From: Solobacterium sp.
Lineage (GTDB): Bacteria; Bacillota_I; Bacilli_A; Erysipelotrichales; Erysipelotrichaceae
Reading direction: 5' to 3'
Length of the DNA stretch: 9,051 bases
NCBI GenBank assembly: GCA_017419465.1
Contig: JAFOLE010000044.1
Coordinates: forward strand, 1-9,051
In this document: positions 5,193 to 9,051 of the stretch, in pieces
Layout: every line of letters begins with the position of its first letter
Numbering within the stretch: the stretch's first letter is position 1
Made by a program: the position numbers and the translations under genes
Notes under the pieces: generated by a model
What the model was told of the DNA's origin: nothing
Database searches by the model: none
What the model saw: only the letters and a program-made list of their open reading frames with translations

Positions 5193-7430
5193 TCAGTCTT
5201 TGTAGTAGTTGATCAGGCAGCCCGCCGCAAGGATCTCGCGCTCACTCGGTTCCAGTGCGCCAAGCTTCACTTCAAACGGAAGCACACGGCCGTCCGCTTT
5301 GATAATGCATGCCTTTACCGGCTTGTCTTCCAGAAGTGACGTGCGGATATCGGAAAGATATACCCAGTCGTTCAGTTCCAGTTTCTCCGCCTCAGCAGTC
5401 ACAAACGGAAGAATACCCCAGTTGATGAGATTGGAACGGTACCGCTTGGTCGCGTATTCCTTTGCGAAGTTTGCGCTTCCGCCAAGCACCCGCTGGCAGG
5501 ACGCAGCCTGTTCACGCGCACTTCCGTCACCCGGCTTATGGGCATAGATGGAGGAACCGATATTGGTCTTCGCAATATTCACTTCCTGTCCGCTGTTCTT
5601 CAGCGCTTCGAGAACCTTCGCCACTTCCTCATTGACGGTTCCGTTCTTTCTTGCTTCATCGAGTTTCTTTACCGCTTTGGCATTCGGCACATATGCCGGA
5701 TCCTTGCGGGACAGCGTGAATTCCGCAAGACGCAGCGGATTGGAACGGAAACTTGAGGTTTCGCCGCTTGGAATCAGTTCATCGGTTGTCGTAACCGGAT
5801 CGGTGATATAGGAAATATTCTTTACCAGGAGATCATCACTGAGCACCGGCTGTTCAGGCCAGTCCTTGATGTTCGGTCCAAACCGCAGTTCATACTCCGG
5901 TTTCGCCTTGCCCCATCCGTTATAGACACGGCGCATGTAAATACTGTCGTCAAACTGCGCCTCCGGAATTACCGGATAGTCTGTCATCACTTCATCACCG
6001 GCAGTCAGGATGCCCTTGTTCAGTGCAGTCGCCGCAATGGAACGCGCATCCATCAGTGCAACACCTGCAATCTGTCCTTCGCCTGGTTTGGAGCCTTCAC
6101 GGTTCGGGAAGTTGCGGGTCGTATGACGGATCGAGAACTCGCCGTTTGCGGGTGTGTCGCCTGCGCCGAAGCACGGGCCGCAGAACGCTTCCCGGAAGAT
6201 CGCGCCGCTTGTCACAAGATCCGCAGCCGCTCCGTTGCGGGCAAGATCTTTATAAACCGGCATACTGTCGGGATAGATGCTGAGACGGAACTGTTCGTTG
6301 CCGCAGTCCTGATCCTTCAGGATCGCCGCAGCGCTCATGATGTTTTCATAGATGCCGCCTGAGCATCCGGCGATAACGCCCTGGTCCACATGGACGTTTC
6401 CGTCCGCGTCGACCTTGGAGACAAGATCCATTGTCACCTTTCCGTTCAGCTGATTGTTGGAGCGCTCCTGCGCTTCTTTCAGATAACGGACCGGATCTTT
6501 CTTCAGCTCTTTGATCGGCATCGCATAGCTTGGATGCATCGGCAGCGCAATCATGCATTCAACTTCAGAGAGATTCAGTTCAATGCAGGAGTCGTAATAT
6601 GCGCCTTCCTGCGGTTCCAGCTTTTTATATGCCTCGGGACGCTTGTGATCCGCGAAGTATTTCTGTGTCACCTCATCCGTTTCCCAGATGGAGGACCAGC
6701 ATGTCGTTTCGGTGGTCATGACATCGATGCCGTTGCGTTCATCCTGGGAAAGCGTGTGCACGCCCGGACCGGCAAATTCCATGACCTTGTTCTTTACAAA
6801 GCCGTTCTCATAGGTTGCGGCTACCAGGGCCAGCGCCACATCATGCGGACCGACACCCGGACGAAGTTTTCCGGTGAGATATACCAGAACGACCTTCGGA
6901 CGTTCCATATCATAGGTGCGCTTTACGAGCTGCTTGGCAAGCTCACCGCCGCCTTCACCGATACCCATCGTGCCAAGGGCGCCATAGCGGGTATGCGAGT
7001 CACTGCCGAGGATCATTCTTCCGACACCGGTCATGCATTCGCGGTTATAGCTGTGGATGACTGCCATGCACGGCGGAACATAGATGCCGCCGTACTTGTG
7101 CGCTGCGGAGAGCGCAAACTGATGGTCATCTTCATTAATCGTTCCGCCGACCGCACACAGCGTGTTGTGGCAGTTGGTCAGAACATACGGCATCGGAAAC
7201 TGTTCCATGCCGGAAGCACGGGCCGTCTGAATGATGCCGACATAGGTAATATCGTGGCTTGTCAGAGAATCATACGTAATATGCAGTACATCCGGATCGC
7301 TGTGATTGTCATGCGCATCCAGGATGCGGTATGCCATCGTTCCTTTTCTGCCCTCTTCGGCAGTGCGGTTTCCGGCAGATTCCGCAGGACATCCGTTTAC
7401 ATAAAAAACTCCGCTGCTGTTTAATTTCAT
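5193..7430 (-). CDS. Aconitase-superfamily hydratase (YbhJ-like), probable aconitate hydratase
   Basis: This is a [4Fe-4S] hydro-lyase of the aconitase superfamily, 745 residues, soluble. The cluster cysteines are C356 (AGCSGG), C417 and C420 (FCGPCFG), spaced much as C358/C421/C424 of mitochondrial aconitase. Other matches to that enzyme are D144-S145-H146 (GSDSHTRYG), H126 (VIH), R439 and R444 (TTRNFPNRE, five apart as R447/R452), D550 and R562 (twelve apart as D568/R580) and S637-A638-R639 (GDGSARE) for S642-S643-R644. Ala replaces the second serine, and the usual N-M-x-x-E segment after GPGV is replaced by TTETTCW. The start at 7430 has GGGAG eight bases upstream; the later ATG at 7337 (MAYRIL) also has a near AAGG, but the N-terminal VFYVNG stretch resembles relatives as I recall them. 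Divergent transcription from citrate synthase suggests it turns citrate into isocitrate. A different hydroxyacid substrate is possible. Confidence 0.82.
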   Translation of the reverse strand: MKLNSSGVFYVNGCPAESAGNRTAEEGRKGTMAYRILDAHDNHSDPDVLHITYDSLTSHDITYVGIIQTARASGMEQFPMPYVLTNCHNTLCAVGGTINEDDHQFALSAAHKYGGIYVPPCMAVIHSYNRECMTGVGRMILGSDSHTRYGALGTMGIGEGGGELAKQLVKRTYDMERPKVVLVYLTGKLRPGVGPHDVALALVAATYENGFVKNKVMEFAGPGVHTLSQDERNGIDVMTTETTCWSSIWETDEVTQKYFADHKRPEAYKKLEPQEGAYYDSCIELNLSEVECMIALPMHPSYAMPIKELKKDPVRYLKEAQERSNNQLNGKVTMDLVSKVDADGNVHVDQGVIAGCSGGIYENIMSAAAILKDQDCGNEQFRLSIYPDSMPVYKDLARNGAAADLVTSGAIFREAFCGPCFGAGDTPANGEFSIRHTTRNFPNREGSKPGEGQIAGVALMDARSIAATALNKGILTAGDEVMTDYPVIPEAQFDDSIYMRRVYNGWGKAKPEYELRFGPNIKDWPEQPVLSDDLLVKNISYITDPVTTTDELIPSGETSSFRSNPLRLAEFTLSRKDPAYVPNAKAVKKLDEARKNGTVNEEVAKVLEALKNSGQEVNIAKTNIGSSIYAHKPGDGSAREQAASCQRVLGGSANFAKEYATKRYRSNLINWGILPFVTAEAEKLELNDWVYLSDIRTSLLEDKPVKACIIKADGRVLPFEVKLGALEPSEREILAAGCLINYYKD

Positions 7431-7438
7431 AGGTCTGT

Positions 7439-7443
7439 CTCCC
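7439..7443 (-). promoter_or_regulatory. Ribosome binding site supporting the hydratase start
   Basis: GGGAG lies eight bases before the ATG at 7430 on the minus strand, with a further GAGG just upstream. It favours the long N-terminus over the internal ATG at 7337. Confidence 0.6.
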
Positions 7444-7481
7444 GATCCTCACATCTCATAAAATTCTGTGATTTACAGTTT

Positions 7482-7487
7482 ATTATA
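7482..7487 (-). promoter_or_regulatory. -10 box of the hydratase promoter
   Basis: A perfect TATAAT on the minus strand lies 52 bases before the hydratase ATG. No good -35 sits at 16-18 bases; the best TTGAAA (7500-7505) is only 12 bases away. The promoter may be weak or activator-dependent. Its spacer and -35 zone coincide with the cre-like palindrome. Confidence 0.6.
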
Positions 7488-7490
7488 GTG

Positions 7491-7504
7491 TGAAAATGCT
7501 TTCA
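7491..7504. promoter_or_regulatory. cre-like palindrome (candidate CcpA site)
   Basis: TGAAAATGCTTTCA matches the Bacillus catabolite-responsive consensus TGWAANCGNTNWCA at all fixed positions but one (T for the central C), with perfect outer arms TGAAA/TTTCA. It overlaps the -35/spacer zone of the hydratase promoter and lies about 15 bases upstream of the citrate synthase -35. One CcpA-type protein could therefore repress the hydratase and perhaps influence both genes. The consensus is established for Bacillota; binding here is inferred. Confidence 0.5.
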
Positions 7505-7519
7505 AGCGAAAATGTAACC

Positions 7520-7547
7520 TTTTCAAAACTAACTTTTTCATTATAAT
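7520..7547 (+). promoter_or_regulatory. Promoter of citrate synthase
   Basis: A perfect TATAAT (7542-7547) follows TTTTCA (7520-7525, four of six bases of TTGACA) with a 16-base spacer, in an AT-rich stretch. Transcription should begin near 7554, giving a leader of under 30 bases. The in-frame ATG at 7546 overlaps the -10 box, so it cannot be translated from this promoter. Confidence 0.7.
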
Positions 7548-7567
7548 GTTGTTCATAGTTAGTGAAA

Positions 7568-7573
7568 CGGAGG
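7568..7573 (+). promoter_or_regulatory. Ribosome binding site of citrate synthase
   Basis: CGGAGG lies eight bases before the ATG at 7582 and sets that codon as the start in preference to the ATG at 7546. Confidence 0.8.
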
Positions 7574-7581
7574 CTTTGATT

Positions 7582-8958
7582 ATGGCTGATTTTTTTCCGG
7601 ATGTTGCCCAGCTTGCGCCGGCAGACCTACAGCTGCTGTGTGATGCATTTCACCGCAACAATACGATCGATGTGGAAATTTCGGAGCGCCTCGGCGTCAA
7701 ACGGGGACTTCGTAATCCGGACGGAACCGGTGTTCTTGCCGGTCTCACCAACATCTGCGATGTTATCGGATATGACCGCAAACCGGACGGAACGATTCAG
7801 CCGATCGACGGCAAACTGATTTACCGCGGCATTGATATTGAACGGATCGTTGATGAAGCGATCAAACAGGACCGCTTCATGTTCGAGGAAGTTGCCTGGC
7901 TTCTGATGTTCGGCGATCTTCCGTCAAAAGATGATCTGACCCGATTTCATGAGATCATTGACGGTCACCGGGAACTCCCGCCGGGATTTCCGGAGACCAT
8001 GATCATGAATGCGCCGAGTCCGAACATCATGAACAAGATGGCCCGTTCGGTTCTTTCCATGTACAGTTATGACGATGATGCGGAAGACACCTCGCTTGAA
8101 AGTACGATCCGCCAGTCCATCAACCTGATTGCGGAACTGCCGACGATGATGATCTATTCCTATATCGCAAAGATTCATGTATATGACCACGGCACGCTGT
8201 ACTTTCACTACCCGCTCAAGGGACTCAGCACCGCGGAACATGTGCTTTCCATTTACCGCCAGGATCAGCACTATACCCACGAAGAGGCAAAGCTTCTTGA
8301 CCTCTGTATGGTGGTCCATGCCGACCACGGCGGAGGTAACTGTTCCACCTTTGCGGACCGCGTTCTCTCTTCTGCCGGAACCGACACCTACAGCGCCATT
8401 GCGGCAGCCATCGGCTGTCTGAAAGGTCCCAAGCACGGCGGCGCCAACCTCAAGGTCATGAAGCAGCTTGACTTCATTCTGAATACCGTTAAGAATCCGG
8501 ATGATGAGGAGGAGGTTCTCGCCCTGCTGGAAAAGATCCTGCGTAAGGAAGCCGGCGACGGAAGCGGACTCATCTACGGTATCGGCCATGCGGTCTATAC
8601 CATCAGTGATCCGCGTGCCCAGCTTCTTAAAAAGCATTCCAAAGCGCTCGCCTATGAGAAAGGCTTTGCGAAGGAATGGAATATGCTCGTCATGATTGAA
8701 AAACTCGCCCCGATTGCCTTCCGCAATGTCAAAGGCGAAACCAAACAGGTATGCGCAAATTTTGACCTTTACTCCGGTCTTGTCTATCGGATGCTGGGAA
8801 TCGCCGAGGAACTCTTTACCCCGATGTTTGCGATTGCCCGCTGCCCGGGCTGGTGCGCACACCGCATGGAAGAACTGGAATTTGCCAACCGCATCATCCG
8901 TCCGGCGTATAAATATGTCGGCAGTTCACAGGAGTATATTCCGCTTGAAGAGCGCTGA
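7582..8958 (+). CDS. Citrate synthase (Si type)
   Basis: The enzyme condenses acetyl-CoA with oxaloacetate to citrate in the cytoplasm. The product has 458 residues from the start chosen by promoter and CGGAGG position. Every active-site residue known from E. coli GltA is in place: H285 (GPKHGGAN), H336 (GIGHAVY), R345 (DPRA), D395 (NFDLYSG), R420 (IARCPGW) and R440 (IIRPAYKY), plus the HADHGGGNCSTF helix at 246-257. The intervals of 9, 25 and 20 residues between H336-R345, D395-R420 and R420-R440 equal those of GltA. The H285-H336 interval is ten residues longer, with an acidic NPDDEEE stretch at about 305-311. HAV rather than HRV after the second catalytic region resembles the eukaryotic-type sequence. 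A 2-methylcitrate synthase role is possible, but no prp genes adjoin. The gene diverges from the hydratase and appears monocistronic, though no clear terminator follows the stop. Confidence 0.93.
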   Translation: MADFFPDVAQLAPADLQLLCDAFHRNNTIDVEISERLGVKRGLRNPDGTGVLAGLTNICDVIGYDRKPDGTIQPIDGKLIYRGIDIERIVDEAIKQDRFMFEEVAWLLMFGDLPSKDDLTRFHEIIDGHRELPPGFPETMIMNAPSPNIMNKMARSVLSMYSYDDDAEDTSLESTIRQSINLIAELPTMMIYSYIAKIHVYDHGTLYFHYPLKGLSTAEHVLSIYRQDQHYTHEEAKLLDLCMVVHADHGGGNCSTFADRVLSSAGTDTYSAIAAAIGCLKGPKHGGANLKVMKQLDFILNTVKNPDDEEEVLALLEKILRKEAGDGSGLIYGIGHAVYTISDPRAQLLKKHSKALAYEKGFAKEWNMLVMIEKLAPIAFRNVKGETKQVCANFDLYSGLVYRMLGIAEELFTPMFAIARCPGWCAHRMEELEFANRIIRPAYKYVGSSQEYIPLEER

Positions 8959-8972
8959 TCACAGAGAATTTG

Positions 8973-8981
8973 TGCTAGAAT
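8973..8981 (+). promoter_or_regulatory. Extended -10 promoter after citrate synthase
   Basis: TGCTAGAAT is a TGn-type extended -10 with five of six bases of TATAAT, beginning 15 bases after the citrate synthase stop. The -35 region (around 8954-8960) is poor, as is common for extended -10 promoters. It would start transcription near 8988 for a gene beginning at or past the window edge. Confidence 0.45.
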
Positions 8982-9033
8982 AGGCTTACGTTGATCGGAT
9001 GCGGACATACGCAGAAGATACAGTGTCTTATAA

Positions 9034-9051
9034 GAGAGGCGGATCAGGTGA
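9034..9051 (+). promoter_or_regulatory. Possible ribosome binding site and start of a downstream gene
   Basis: GAGAGG (9034-9039) stands eight bases before a GTG at 9048 that could begin a gene cut by the window edge. Equally, the final AGGTGA may itself be the ribosome binding site with the start outside. The product cannot be judged. Confidence 0.25.

Noticed and set aside
6390..7424. Plus-strand open frame of 344 codons opposite the hydratase
   Set aside because: Antisense to a gene with confirmed Fe-S and active-site motifs; its own translation shows no family resemblance.
7546..7581. Upstream ATG as start of citrate synthase (12 extra residues)
   Set aside because: The ATG overlaps the TATAAT box, so it lies before the transcription start, and the CGGAGG site points to 7582.
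7924..8862. Minus-strand open frame of 312 codons inside citrate synthase
   Set aside because: Antisense shadow of the citrate synthase frame, which contains all catalytic residues.

Overview
This 9 kb window comes from a bacterial chromosome of moderate GC. I see no mobile elements, CRISPR arrays, tRNA or rRNA. Strong AGGAGG-type ribosome binding sites, compact operons, TATAAT promoters, a CcpA-like cre sequence and the protein flavour all suggest an anaerobic Bacillota (Firmicutes), perhaps of the Erysipelotrichia/Clostridia kind. The phylum is an inference and the class is a guess.

Layout. (1) Bases 1-1150, plus strand: the 3' part of an M18 (aspartyl-type) aminopeptidase gene, followed by a clear intrinsic terminator at 1155-1205. 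(2) Bases 1344-4958, minus strand: a tight three-gene operon transcribed right to left. It encodes a LarA-family (DUF2088) nickel-dependent 2-hydroxyacid racemase/epimerase, a DUF1537 four-carbon acid-sugar kinase, and a PdxA2-type 4-phospho-tetronate dehydrogenase. The kinase and dehydrogenase genes overlap as ATGA. (3) Bases 4959-5192: the operon's leader with a weak promoter and two palindromes, then the long hairpin terminator of the next gene. (4) Bases 5193-7430, minus strand: an aconitase-superfamily hydratase (YbhJ-like). (5) Bases 7431-7581: a divergent promoter region with a TATAAT on each strand and a cre-like palindrome between them. (6) Bases 7582-8958, plus strand: citrate synthase. 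(7) Bases 8959-9051: an extended -10 promoter and a possible ribosome binding site for a gene that starts at or beyond the window edge.

How the genes may work together. The divergent citrate synthase/hydratase pair looks like the entry of an oxidative branch from oxaloacetate and acetyl-CoA through citrate to isocitrate, for making 2-oxoglutarate; the cre-like site suggests carbon control. No isocitrate dehydrogenase is in the window. In the minus-strand operon, a kinase plus PdxA2 is the known route that phosphorylates D-threonate or D-erythronate, oxidises C3 and releases dihydroxyacetone phosphate and CO2. D-threonate and D-erythronate are C2 epimers, and LarA-family enzymes invert C2 of 2-hydroxyacids. 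The first gene is therefore a plausible tetronate 2-epimerase that feeds both epimers into one kinase. This is the most interesting proposal here. It is inference from motifs and gene order, and no substrate can be read from the sequence.
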